From Brugia malayi (Eukaryota > Nematoda > Chromadorea > Rhabditida > Onchocercidae), in assembly GCF_000002995.4 (NCBI RefSeq), contig NW_025062475.1:14478687-14542686 (forward strand): a DNA stretch of 64,000 bases, written 5' to 3'. Every line of letters begins with the position of its first letter. The first letter of the stretch is position 1. Below, in pieces: positions 37,501 to 52,827 of this stretch. Position numbers and translations under genes: made by a program. The notes beneath the pieces were generated by a model. That model was not told the origin of the DNA. It saw only the letters and a program-made list of their open reading frames with translations, and made no database searches.

Positions 37501-40070
37501 TAATTTATAGTACATTTCATTCTTGCAAATACTAAACAATATCATGGAAATGTTATTGTTAATCAAAAATAATAATATTAGAAGTAAACAACTAAGAACC
37601 AATTAATTAACCTCGAGAAGTTAATAGAAGAAGGAAACAAGAAAAACCTCATCAGTACATCTGATCATATATTCCGGTAAGATTATTGCGAATGCATTTG
37701 TCATATCTTCGACATATGTGTCATCCTAAAAATAAAAAAATATACATATTTCTTAGTAGAAATTATGGCATGCAGCGATTATCTTTGCATGCACAATCAT
37801 TTGCATGCATAATTGCTTGCATGCACAATCATTTGTATGCATGACTACAACTGCCTTGTTTAAATTAACTTTTAAATTTCAAACGCTTTAAAATTTCTTA
37901 TATTTAGTCGAAGTCATAGCTATCGGCTTGATGCCTAACCATTGTTTACCACTGTGTTTAAGTGATTGTTTATGAATTAGCTACAGACAATGCCTTGACA
38001 AAACCATCCTAATTTTAAAATTTAGAAATATATATGAAATATGATGAAAGAGAAAAAGCTGGAATGATGAGAAATCCGTCTAACATCGTAATCACTGATA
38101 CTATAAGTTGCGCTAATTGATTTCGATTTCGATTTGCTTAAATCCTGCAATTATTTGTCATTCATTCTTTAATTGCTGCAATTAATTATCATCTTTTCCT
38201 CTCTAAAATCTCAATGAGTATATCTTCTCTTATCACTGTTGCAAGTAAAACTGTAAACTTATCTGTGTGAGAGTACTGGAACAAAACTATGGTACCTTTG
38301 GTTTTGTTTTCATATTTTTCATATTATGGCATCCTATAAATATATTTATTATTATAATTTTTCTCTCTTTTCACACTGATTATTTTTCATTATTTAATTA
38401 CGATTTTGTTTTATTAAAATGATTGGAATATGATTACTTTGCATGAATGTATGTGTGCATAAATATCATAAAATCAAGAAAAAAAAAAACCTTCAAAAAG
38501 CTTTCTTTCATCCAGCTGAAAGATAATCAAGTTTAAAATTCTAAATCAAATTTTCAAGAAGTGAGGAATTCGCATTTGTACTTTTATTTTATTTTCTATG
38601 CATTTTAAATTTAGTTATTAATTTTTTTTTTTTTGTATTTTTTGGGTCAAAATCAGTAAACAAATTAGCAATGTAATTAATTATTTTTTTATGGTAAAAT
38701 AACTTATCTGACGCAAACTTAATGATTAGAAATAAATATAAATGTACTTTGGGAGCATAATTTTTGATGATGTCGTGTCGTGAAGACTTTTTAAAAGTTT
38801 TCTTTGAAAAACCTAAATTATTCACTCATTTGTGCAAATAAACGACTCATTCAATTCAGGTGTACTTCCGGAATGATTTGACGGATAAATAGATGAAGCT
38901 ATCTACGAGTGTGAATAGTTACAATCAATGACAGCAGTAATACTCAATCTTTCATAGTGTCAACAATTAGTTTTTTAATTAAATTTTAATTTCCGATTTA
39001 TGCTAAATTTTGTGACAACTTAATGTCAACTTAAAATGATTGCTATGATGCAGTTTAGTCCAGCAGGCAAAGACTTATTTGTATGATTCGTTTTCTAGAT
39101 TTTACTAATAAAGTTAGCACACTCAAAGTTAGCAATTAAAGTTAGCATACTAATCGCAAAATTAAAATTATTTTAAAATAATAATAGGATGCAACCTGTT
39201 GCAGTTGGTCTCATAATTTTCCATTTGCTTTTGCTGCTTAAAAGAGTTCCAATTATTGAAATATTTATAAGTCTGTTTCAATTGAATAGTAAATATATCA
39301 TTTATAGTGCCACGGTACTATTAAAGTAAGTAAAATATAAGATTTTGGTGGATATCCGAAAAATCTCATTTCGATTATCCTTCATTTTCTGTTAAATAAC
39401 AAAATATAAAGTAAGCGAAAAGTTACCCACCTTCGAGAATCATTGCTATCTCGTGAAGTAGAAATTGTTGATTTTGAAATATGAAAAAAAAAAAAAAACT
39501 TGATAAAAAAGTTCTAAAATTCTATTATTCTTTTTAAAAATAATTTTAATAAAAAAAAATAGGATAAAAAAAGGTTTCAATAATTGTGTTTATTCAATTT
39601 TCTGTATGATTTTGTTCTTTATATAATTTTTTTAAATGAAAATTTTCTCATTAAGCAAATTCCTTGTGAATATTATAGTGGATAATTAAAATAAAAAGAA
39701 TAGAAAACTAAAATATTAATCTAGAATTTGTCTGAAATTTTGGATTGTATGCGTTAGTAAAAGAACAAAAATATAACGCTGCCAAAATTGCACTGTAATT
39801 AAAATTAACTGAGATTGTTTAATTTTTAAATTTGATAACATAGAATTTTTTCTATCAATAACTTCTTTTTTACAATGACTGACAATTATTTATGCATCAC
39901 AAAATTAGCTAAAAAACAAAATCGAAAAATACTGATTGAATTGAAAGGAAAAAATGAGGAAACAAATGTTTATCTACCGATTTTATCACCGATTTTATCG
40001 ATTTCGATTTAACATTTTTTGAAGATGAATTTGTTGTCGTAGCATTTTTTGCATGAAATTTTCTAAACAT
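34566..40070 (-). CDS. Unrecognised Lys/Ser/Thr-rich protein, multi-exon
   Basis: I do not recognise the family. Candidate exons (minus): 40070-39978 (starts MFRKFHAKNATTTNSSSK), 38144-38085 (DLSKSKSKSISATYSISDYD), 37725-37648 (DDTYVEDMTNAFAIILPEYM), 37385-37305 or to a stop at 37272, 36711-36604 (EATVFERITTVMHPARTK), 36275 to about 35820, a small exon near 35610-35575, 35209-34946 and 34737-34566 (ends HNPGDRLR, stop TGA). Joins from 40070 down to 36275 and from 35209 to the stop are in phase; the donor near 35820 is unresolved, and further small exons may exist. The protein would be highly charged and probably disordered, with several Lys-rich stretches, no signal peptide and no TM. A nuclear or structural role is only a guess. 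The lowest-confidence parts are the 5' exon and the middle junction. Confidence 0.5.
37272..37385 (-). other. Tandem exon related to the next exon, with optional stop
   Basis: After a TTTTAG acceptor the exon reads CDTVFEKIEDIMRPKNFSHS. The following exon (36711-36604) reads EATVFERITTVMHP. They share TVFE(K/R)I, then (I/V)M, then P, and both start in phase 0. This first copy can either splice on through a GTTAGT donor at 37304 or read to a TAG stop at 37272-37274. This is seen in sequence; exon duplication and alternative 3' ends are inferred. Confidence 0.5.
37768..37843 (-). promoter_or_regulatory. UGCAUG motif cluster in an intron (possible FOX-1/RBFOX sites)
   Basis: The palindrome GCATGC occurs at 37768, 37787, 37803 and 37819 with 16-19 bp spacing, followed by GTATGCATGA. 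On the transcribed minus strand this gives four TGCATG motifs within about 60 nt. UGCAUG is the established binding site of FOX-1-family splicing regulators, including C. elegans FOX-1/ASD-1. The cluster lies in the intron just upstream of exon 37725-37648. It could equally be a small tandem repeat. Confidence 0.45.
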
Positions 40071-42183
40071 ACTAATGTTATGAAAGCTCTGTGATTACTT
40101 ATTTTTTTTTTTCTCTAATTAGTTTAAAGAAACAAGAATCGATCATTGATTTGCCACAGATTTATCTACTCTAATGCTGATTTTACCTGAATTAACCTTT
40201 TCATCTCATTTGTCTTCCATACAATTTACTTACTTCAACATTTGTTTAAGTTAATCCACTGAGCGGAGATGAGTTGAAGTAAAAAAAAATAAAATTAAAA
40301 TTACCTAATTTAACTGATTACATTTATAATATCAAATCTAATTTGCATATATGTATTCAGCAGTTAGAATTTTATTTCATAAAAAATGAAAAGTGATGAT
40401 ATTTTTACGCAGAAGAAAAAGTCTTTTACTAATTATAAAATTAGGTTCAGGTGATATCATTGATATGTTTTCGAGAATAAAATACTCTTGATAATATATT
40501 TCTTATATTTTTTGACTAGCTATCAAAAAGTAAATGAAAACTTGGAACAAATGTTGTCATTGATTAAAGATTCATATAGACAATAATATTTAAAAAAAAA
40601 AAAAAAAAATTGGTCAGATATCAAATTTTTAGCTATCAGAAAAATGCAAAAGATTGATATAAGGCAAATAAAATTTTTACTAAATAAAAATTACAAGAGG
40701 AATAATATTTATACATTCTGATTGGAATAAATAATAACAATTTAGCAAAAAAAAAAAAAAAAAAGGATAAAAAAACTTAAAATATGAAACTTCAAAAACT
40801 AAACTTCTTCTGAGGGATAATGATTTAAACTATAAATGTTTTAAATATTTTTTGCTAACTTTCATTTGCGATATAAATCTGTCAGAACTTTTGCCGTAAT
40901 CTTATACAATTATGATATAAGCAATTGTAACGATACTAAATACTGTAATAAAAATTAAAAATAGAGACATTTTTGCATAGTTTAGATTTAAATGCTTCCA
41001 TTGTCTGATAATATAATAAAATTAAATAAAGTTTATATCAATAATTCATCTGTAGTCCAAATAGCGGTATTGTTTTCATTTCAGTTTCAGATGGCCATTT
41101 TACCTTTAATTTGAATTAAAATTCAAATTGATTATATGGAATTGTTGCAAGTAATTGATGGTGACAGACTGATGTCTTTAAATTGATATCATTATCAGGC
41201 AATGGAAGCATTTAAATTCATAAATTGAGAGCTGTTTTAACATAAATGAACATTTTAGAATTCAAATTCATACCTACCAGAAACTCAGAACTCAAAATTC
41301 ATAGTTCAAAAAATTAGAAATAATATTAACTGGAGAATTTCAACTGTTGTCATTATATTAATTAATAAGTGAAATTTTTTTTTTTTGTTTTTTGATATAA
41401 TTTCAAATTTTTCTTTATATTTTTTAATTATCTTTTTAATATTTTTAAAAATTTCTTTTATGTTTTTTTTTTTTTTTTTATACTTTTGTATGTTATTTTT
41501 CTTAATTTATGTGTATTTATATCATTTTTTTCTTTTTTAACTGCTTTTATTATTTCTTTTAGTGTTTTTACATTTATTTTTAGTCGTTGATTTTTTAAAT
41601 TTTTATATATTTTTTCAATTTTTTTAAATATATTTTTTATATTATTTTTGACATATTTTTTTATTGTTTTTAATTTTTTATTTTTTTTTTAATTTTTTCA
41701 ATTGTAATACAAACTTTTCAGTTGATAATATTCAAAGAATAAGTAATCATCGAACGCTTCAAAAAAGATTAATGCAACTATTTTTATTTTAAAAATCTAT
41801 TTAAATTTATCATTTTCAGTACTGATAACTAATAAACAGTCAAATTTTTTAAAAAATTTTTCTATTTATCACTCATTTAAAGCACAAATGTTATAATTTG
41901 CATCATATCGATGTTATAAATGAATTACATTACTGATAGAGACGAAAATTTTTCATAGGGGGTGATGTCAAAGGTCAGCTTCAGGGGAGGTTAATTGATG
42001 CTTGGCCGATGGGCACTTCGGATTTTTGTTGGAGATTTCTGAATTAATTAAATTTGGCATTATTGAGCAACGTTGCAACCTCATAGTTTAGAGAACGATT
42101 TTTAGTAAGGCGTTATCATTCTGAATATTTCTGATCATTTTCCTGATTATGTATGATTTAAGGAATTATAGACATCTAATTGA
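40071..42183. other. Intergenic region, divergent gene starts
   Basis: AT-rich, with T-rich runs at 41380-41700. It lies between two divergently transcribed genes and should hold both promoters. A relatively GC-richer patch at 41955-42015 includes TCAAAGGTCAG, but I see no firm promoter element. Confidence 0.45.
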
Positions 42184-44539
42184 ATGAGTAACGACGAAGC
42201 AGATTTAAATGGAGTTGAAGGACGACTGTTGGCGTTGGCTGGATCACCTTCTCAGTATATCAAATTAAATGTTGGCGGTGCATTGTACCAAACAACTATA
42301 TCCACTTTAACAAAACATGATTCCATGCTTCGCGCTATGTTTTCCGGTCGAATAGAGGTTTATTTTCATGTTTCATGTTACTATTTTGTGTAAAATTTTG
42401 GTAGAATTAGAATCACTTTTAATTCGTTTCAAATCTTCATTTGTAATTCATCCATTAAATTTTTGTAATTACGTAAATTTTTTCGCTATTTTTACCATTT
42501 TTTCTGCTAGCAGAAAATGTAATGCATTGAATGAATAAACTGATCTGATGATTTGAATGATGTTATGATATTTCAGATCTTAACTGATAGTGATGGTTGG
42601 GTATTAATTGATCGCAATGGAAAGCATTTTGGAACGATTTTGAATTTTTTAAGAGACGGTTATGTTCCATTACCGGAATGTCGTGTTGAAACAGCTGAAA
42701 TACTGGCTGAAGCGAAATATTATCTTATTCAGGTAGGTAAGATTAAGCCTTCTTCACCCATCAATATTTTATTACAAAGGAGGATTCCTGAAATTCATTT
42801 ATATTATTTGATTTACGATATAGTTTTTTGTAGGACTTAGTACAGCTATGTCAAAGTTGGCTAAAAGTGATAACAAAGGAAGACATTGAACCTGCCGGTA
42901 TCTACAAGGTTCCACTTGTTAATACCAAAAAGGATTGCGACCGTATTGTGACTAGTACTACAAAGGTTCTGTTTCCAATGCTTTTGTGGATGAATGTAAT
43001 ACTTCAGTAATCACCTCATTTCTTTCATTTGTTAATATACAAAATTGTTAAATAATATTAAATAATATACAAACTGTTAAATAATATTTTTTCAAAAAAA
43101 TTATTAAATATGTTAAAATGTATATATGTTAGATAATATATGAATCATTTTAAAAAAAAATAATACACAAACCCATCAAAATATAGTTGCAAAACCGAAA
43201 AACTATTCATGTCATCTAGTTAGCTAAGAGTAGATATTTTTATCCATTAGGTGGATTTAAGAAGTTGTTTATCCTGCTGTAAGAGGAAGCATGTGCTTAT
43301 GCAGCATACCAATAAGCATAATTCAAAGAAATGATCAAATAATTATATATCTAATGGACACTTTTTTCATGATGTAGTCCTACGTAAGAAATCGGATGGA
43401 AGTCCAGTCACTTTACTGAATTGCATTTTGTGGAAGTATTGATCAACGAAAGTTTTCTAGATCTTATATGTTTAGTACAGGAAAATATTTCATCTTTCAT
43501 AAATTTTTGCTTGTAGCCTGTTATAAAGCTTCTAATTAATCGACATAACAACAAATATTCGTATACTTCTCAATCGGATGATAATTTAATGAAGAATTTA
43601 GAACTATTTGATCGACTTGTTACACGATTTAATGATCGTGTTCTCTTTGTAAAAGGTAACTGCTCTTCATGTTTTCTTCCTCTTAGTTAAATTAAATTGA
43701 TAATTATGTTTTCCCATGAAAAACTGGTCGCGCTTTTTGCAGATATGGGTGCAGAGAATGCAGAAGTATGCCAGTGGACATTCTTTGGACAAGGCAGAAA
43801 AAAAGCCGAAGTAAGTTGGACAAATTTTTTCTTTTTATTATGTTGGAGTCATTTTTTTTTCACACTTGATTTTTTACGCTTTGAGTTCTTGAACGGCTGT
43901 TTTCAATAACTTTTTCGACTGATCGAAGTAGATGATCTGGTCACCACTTCCTGAAACATGAAATATGACTTATCATTAAATACTTTCACTTATCCTTTTA
44001 CCACTAAATAGATTCCAGATATGTTGTACATCGATAGTTTATGCTACTGATAGAAAGCAAACAAAAGTCGAATTCCCAGAAGCTCGAATCTATGAAGAAG
44101 CAATGAACGTTTTACTATTTGAAGAACGACATGTTTGTATTCGTTGTGGTGGTGAAGGGGGGAGCTGTTCACCACCACGTGGCCTTTCTACATCACAGTT
44201 GCAACTTCCTCCATTTATTTATTCGTCTCACAGCGCTTCGGTTTCGGTACGTTAATGGCTGACTAAAACATCGAATTTAAAAAAAAAAAAAACATGTCTG
44301 ACAATAGAATCAGATATGTTTTTTTGCGTGTATTTGTCAAGTATAAGTATTTTCATTGAAAAATTTTCTTTGGAATGTAATATTAGATTTGTTTCTAGCC
44401 ACAGTGTACTTCACCTGCTTTATTTGGTACTGATGTGCCAGGAAATAGCGGGCAGGATGATCGACGTCGTGCTTCAAGGCTGGTTGACGGACGCTCAAAT
44501 AGTCTTGTTGTAACAGCCATTAGCGAAGATGCAACTTGA
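42184..44539 (+). CDS. BACURD/KCTD10-KCTD13-TNFAIP1-like BTB adaptor
   Basis: This family acts as substrate adaptors of Cullin-3 ubiquitin ligases in the cytoplasm and nucleus; vertebrate members target RhoA. Seven exons join in phase: 42184-42357, 42577-42732, 42834-42965, 43517-43655, 43743-43810, 44019-44246 and 44399-44539, encoding 345 residues. The T1-type BTB domain runs from about residue 25, with [27 protein letters not shown] and [20 protein letters not shown]. The family-specific C-terminal half has [36 protein letters not shown] and [18 protein letters not shown] Cys-X2-Cys ([11 protein letters not shown]) and a Ser/Arg-rich tail follow. One ancestral-type gene probably represents the three vertebrate paralogues. 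Its poly(A) signals lie at 45023-45028 and 45056-45061, just before EXOSC8. Confidence 0.95.
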
Positions 44540-45022
44540 GTGTTAAAACATAGTTTTAAGATGTCCAGGATTAAATGACTAAAATTTAGTGGTCCGCAAA
44601 TTCAGTTTGTAAAAGTCCTTTCACTGAGACAAGTTTGCTGAAAAGTTTGCTGCTGCGAGAAACGAGGAAGTGTTCTGTTTACTTCTGTACAGGAACAAAA
44701 TTTTGTTTTTATTATTATGTTGTATAATGTTAGTTGCTCAATATATCAAAAAAAAATCTATGCTTATGTTGATATTTCTCGTAAAACTATGTTTTTAATA
44801 GATTAAGAAATGTGAAATAATGTTAGTCTGTGATAAATTATTTCATGTTATTAGATTAAATTTTTTTGAAATGAGGAGAAAGAAGTTGTAGAACTATGAA
44901 AGGAATGTAGTCTTTTTTGCAGTTCAATGTTCACTGACGGTTGGTAGATCATATGATCTTTCATTTTCATGAATTTGTAAATGTTAATGGTTTGTCTCAA
45001 TGTTTTTAAGTTGTTTTTTGTA

Positions 45023-45061
45023 AATAAAATCTTGTCTATGGAAGTCGTAAACTGGAATAAA
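45023..45061 (+). terminator. AATAAA poly(A) signals of the BACURD-like gene
   Basis: AATAAA occurs at 45023-45028 and again at 45056-45061. The second is 124 bp before the EXOSC8 ATG, leaving a short intercistronic gap. Confidence 0.55.
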
Positions 45062-45175
45062 GGAGAGACCTAAACAATATTTTAATCGATTACTTCATTA
45101 ATGCATATGCATAAGATTTAATTATTAGATTACTGATTAAAGCAGTGCTGGCACTTCATTTTTGAAAAACTCATC

Positions 45176-45182
45176 TTTTCAG
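45176..45182 (+). promoter_or_regulatory. Likely spliced-leader acceptor 2 nt before the EXOSC8 ATG
   Basis: TTTTCAG matches the nematode splice acceptor and ends two bases before the ATG at 45185. There is no evident upstream exon of this gene between the BACURD poly(A) signal and this site. Such a placement is typical of trans-spliced nematode transcripts. Confidence 0.6.
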
Positions 45183-45184
45183 CG

Positions 45185-47289
45185 ATGACAGCTGATTTAT
45201 TAAAATTGTGCGATCCAACTGCTTATTATAATCAGTTCCTATCGGAAGCAATTTATCCAGATGGTCGGTCAATTAATTCTTTTCGGCCGATACTACTACG
45301 GGTTATTTTTTAATTATTTAACAGTTCTTCGTAAAATGATATATATTCATAGAGGTATCACGTTTCGACTTTGTCCGTGATACACCTCAGAATTTCTCTT
45401 TAATGTATGCATTTAAGACTGAAGAACTGACGGAAAGTGATGATGTTGAAGGATTAACCGTTTTGATATTTTTCGTAGTGTTTAGATGGGTGTTAACGAA
45501 AGATCGGCAGGTTCTAGTTTTGCTCGACAAGGTGGCGCAACTGTCACATGCAATATTGAGGCATTATTAGCACCTGTTTCGGATGCTTCAATTATTGTGC
45601 CTGTTATACAGGCTGCTCCAAATATACCAAAAGTAGGTCTCATTTTATTTCAGCCTTTATTAAGCAAAACACGAAAATTAATTCAAGTAAAATTTTAATT
45701 TGATGGCACCTTTTTTGCGGTATTAATGAATATTTGTCTTATTGGGAATTTCTTTCATAGAATTTGGTCGAGGATGCAATGGTTATGGTCAATCAGCTTG
45801 TGGTACAAAACGCTTTTTGTACAAAAGATGCATTGAAAACGGCTGGTGGACGGCTAACATGGCTCCTCAATTTACATATTATGGTGATTTTGTGATATTT
45901 TTATTTTTATTCATTATTTTGGTGCACTTGAAGACGGTGTGTCAGTTGAATCTACTCGTGTTGGACTGGAATGATAACAAAATGTGTCTTACAAAGTTAA
46001 AACATAAAGCATGAAGCAGTTAGGCAGTATAAGGTTCACGTTCAAAATGTAATTAACCTTCTTGATCCAAAAAAAAAAAACTAAAATTTAAGGAGTAGTA
46101 TGAAAGTTGTTACAAAGATATTACATGCTAATAGTAACTTTAAATTATGTTGACTGACTGCTTTATAGATTTTAAATGTTGATGGGGCTATATGTGATGC
46201 TCTTTGTACATGTATAGCTGGAGCACTGGTTGATCTGCGGCTTCCTGATGCTTTTACTGATTATGAAGAGGATATCCCTATCGATATCAATAAAGTTAAA
46301 CTCAGTGAGACATTTCATCACATCAAAGTTGCAGATATTCCTGTTTCATCGACATTTATTGTTTATAAACCACCAAATGAAGAGGTAAATTTTTCATCAC
46401 GTCATTATATGAAGTATTTTAATTTAAAATATTGAATCCTTTTTACTAGCCAATCACTTCTCACATACGCTGTGACAGAGTTTGCGTAATTTCTCCATCT
46501 TTTTTTGAAAGATTTTTTTTCTTTTTTGTAATTTTCAGCCGCTAATGTAAATATTTAAATTGTTGATGAGATGATTTCGTAAATTTCTCAGTAAATTGTG
46601 TCAATGTGAAATATTAGACAATATCATTTTGACATAGAATATTATGTAAAACTTTAGGTAACTGAAGGTATCTCTATTTACTAATTAGTAATGGTCAGGT
46701 TTTAATAATAAGCTGAGGTAATGCAAAGTCTTTTTAGCCTGTTATAATGGAAGATGAAATGGTTTTGTAGTGTTGGGAATGAAAAGAAAAGATTTTTCTC
46801 TTTGAAATTCATAGTTTTTGTTTTATTTTTCAATATTTGGGATTTATATTGGATTTTTAATCTGATTTATATATGTCTTACTTATTGGGAATAGCAGTAT
46901 TCTATCGATAAACTTTAGGTACAAAAAAAAAAAAAAAAAAGTTATTGAAATTGAAGTCGTACAAGTTTCAAATATTAAAGCTTGAAATAGAGCTTAATCT
47001 CTGTAATTAAATAGTACTTAATGGAATAATAATAGACACAGTTAACGAGTTTGTTTTGCAGGTAAAAATTCTTTGTGACCCAGTATCAGAATTGTTTCAA
47101 ATAGCTCCGAATACAGTGATGATAGTTGTTGGAAATAATTCTCGAATCCATCGGATTAATCAATCAGGCATATGCGGTGATGAAATCACCATGCAGCATA
47201 TGGTTGAGATGGCTATTAGACGGCAGAAAGTAGTAGCTGAATCGATGCTCAAAGCTAAAGAAGCTCATTTAATGAAAGGAAGAGAATAG
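45185..47289 (+). CDS. EXOSC8: Exosome complex subunit EXOSC8/RRP43 (RNase PH-like)
   Basis: EXOSC8 is a structural subunit of the six-member RNase PH-like ring of the 3'-5' RNA exosome, in nucleus and cytoplasm; in eukaryotes the ring is generally not catalytic. Five exons join in phase 0 throughout: 45185-45301, 45486-45632, 45761-45883, 46169-46384 and 47062-47289, encoding 276 residues, the length of the human protein. Landmarks are YYNQFLSEAIYPDGRSINSF at the N-terminus (family: YY-F-RPDGR), the FARQGGATVTCNIEA strand, TAGGRLTWLLNLHI, ILNVDGAICDALC and a C-terminal helix with IRRQKVVAESMLK. An AATAAA near 47463 is a plausible poly(A) signal. The gene follows the BACURD-like gene closely on the same strand. 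Confidence 0.93.
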
Positions 47290-50386
<3,097 letters not shown>

Positions 50387-50443
50387 ATGTGAATGTGATC
50401 AGAAATGTTCACTAATTTGTTTATCATTCGCACACTTTCACTT

Positions 50444-50449
50444 AATAAA
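50444..50449 (+). terminator. Poly(A) signal of PDCD6
   Basis: AATAAA lies 58 bp after the stop codon at 50386. Confidence 0.5.
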
Positions 50450-52827
50450 TACACATCTTATCTAGAGTCGTTTAATTTTACTTCTATTTAATGAATAACG
50501 AGTTAGATAAATTAATTAATTAGTCAAATTTCTTTTGGGTTTTTTTTTTTTGGAATTTAAATTAGATTTGTTTTTTGATCACTCAGTTATATAGTTTGTT
50601 CATTATCTGATTTATCTAAACTGCTTAACTCATAGTCAGATATGAAGATTAGAAAGAAATCAAAGAAATCTTTCATCCTTCTTAAAATTAAGGTCCAGTT
50701 AATCTGCAAATAAATTTAAATTAATTTTGCGGAGTTATAATTTTGTGTATTATTAGGGCTTAATTTTTTATTTAAAGCGATGTTGCTTTTTGTGCGTTAT
50801 CAGATTAAGTAATTGTCAGCACTTTAGTGTTTTTGCCGTAATTTTTTGGGCCTAGAATTTCTTTTAAATCTAATTCAGGAAACCTGAAAACATATCAATC
50901 AGTCCAAAAAAATGAAAGGGTATCGATTAGTGTGGAAATTTTGGAACAGAAAAAACTGATAACCATAAGTAAGCGCTATTGTCCGTGCACCATGAAATGA
51001 CAAAATATCTTTTTATGTTATAAACAGTTAAGTGTTATAAACGATTATCCCCATAACAGATAAAATGCATTAAATGTAAGTTATGAATGAGCAATGAAAC
51101 TTCCTAACTGAAAATAACAAAGAGTGTAGAAGGAATTATTTGACAACAATAAATATTAAAATATAAAAACTGATCAATTAAATTATCCGAAATCTCGTGT
51201 ATTGTTTAACCTTTTTTTTTTCTGTTTTATTTTACTTTAACTTTACTACTTTTTAGATATTTGCATTCTTGTTTTTTTGTTTCTTGTATCACATTTCCTC
51301 TCACTTTTGTTTTAAAGCAATATTTGTGCAAACTATTATACACATTTTCTCCCTATGCTTGCATCACCTTTATGCATGATTTTCACATACGTAAATTGCA
51401 AGAAATATTTACATATAAATTGAAATAATATTCAATGTACATTTAGTGTTTTTTCTTTTTACTCTCCTATATTTAATGACAAGTGATTAGGCTAAAGATG
51501 GCTTAATGTTTAAGTAAATTGCGGTTCTCTTTCTTTGATTTCTCGATGATACAAAGTTGGGAGGTTTTTTTTTTTCTCATCGATGAACAGAGCCAATTCG
51601 AAGTGAATTTATACATATATGATTTAATTTTTTTACTTTATATTACTCATTTTCACAACTTCTAATTATACACAGATGTAGGGGAAAATGCTAAGTGCTT
51701 ATTTCAGGCACTCATGGTTTTCCACATGGTCCAATAAAACAAATCTACTCTCCAAATCGCTTCGCTTATTTTATCCAAGTCAGCTGAGCTCAGTACAACA
51801 ATTTATATGCCTGACACATTGTTACATCTTGTTTTCTCTTTCCTTTTTTGCTTGTTTGTTTGTTTTTTTTTTTCAAAGCTTATTTGCCTTAATGAAGGAT
51901 AGTGATTTCGAAATAATTTTGGGGCATATGGAGAAGTTTAATTAGCTAGCATACCAGCAGCATTTCTATGCTTATAACTTCATTTATTTGTTTGATTACT
52001 CTGTTAGTGAAGAAATATTTGCCTAGTGCTGCATATGGTGTCGATTGTTACGTTTAAACAAGCTCTTTTACATTTACTTTTATGCTGTTATCATACCATT
52101 ATCCCTCCTTACCATATGCCAAATTTACAACTCAGAGTAAAAAAAAAAGTTAAGAAATAAAATGGAACAACATCCGGAAGCACCAAGCTTATAAAAGACA
52201 TTCGAAGGGGTATCAGAATTTCAGCTACTTTTCTAGAGCAAAATTTAGCAAGGATTAAATATTCCAAAATTTTCAGTGCTATTTAAATTAGCCTCAATTC
52301 TGGTACTTCATATTATCTTCAACGTATAATAGAAATGTGAAATACCAAAAAGTTAAAACTGTCAAATTGCTCGAAATAATTTGTTACGACAGAATCAAAA
52401 ATCTGTGTGTCATACTACGCAAATCTTAATAGTGCTGAATGTTTCTACTTGCAACTGCCGCTATGACATTTCTCGACCAAGACGAGTCAACTGAAAATGA
52501 ACGACCTTAGAATCTTGAAATACTACTTCTACACTAAACATCGAAACTTCCATTCACTAGTCACAGTTCTATGGATATGATCAATGAGAACTTCCACAAA
52601 AACAAACAAATCTGATTTAGTAACATATTTATAACAATAATTCGACGAATTTATGTTACGATTAAATTAATTTAAAGATAAAAATAAAAACTTATGTAAC
52701 TGTAAACTGGTTTTGAAAATAATTTCCAAATGCAATTTTTTTTTTTTTACTAATATCTGACGGAGAACATAAAAGCTTATCTAATTCTCCTTTCCTCGTA
52801 ACCTTACTCATATCAATAGCTATGAAT
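50450..52827. other. Intergenic region between convergent genes
   Basis: Contains the 3' flanks of PDCD6 (plus) and SCFD1 (minus). One open frame at 51688-51945 has mixed composition but neither a recognisable domain nor supporting splice sites. No RNA gene or transposon is recognised. Confidence 0.5.

Noticed and set aside
45350..45480. Coding-like frame inside EXOSC8 intron 1 (VSRFDFVRDTPQNFSLMYAF)
   Set aside because: Direct joining of exon 45185-45301 to 45486 gives the spacing expected of RRP43. Including this segment would insert non-family residues, and it has no suitable donor in frame.
51688..51945. 85-residue open frame on the plus strand
   Set aside because: It has moderate composition but no domain, signal or splice support.
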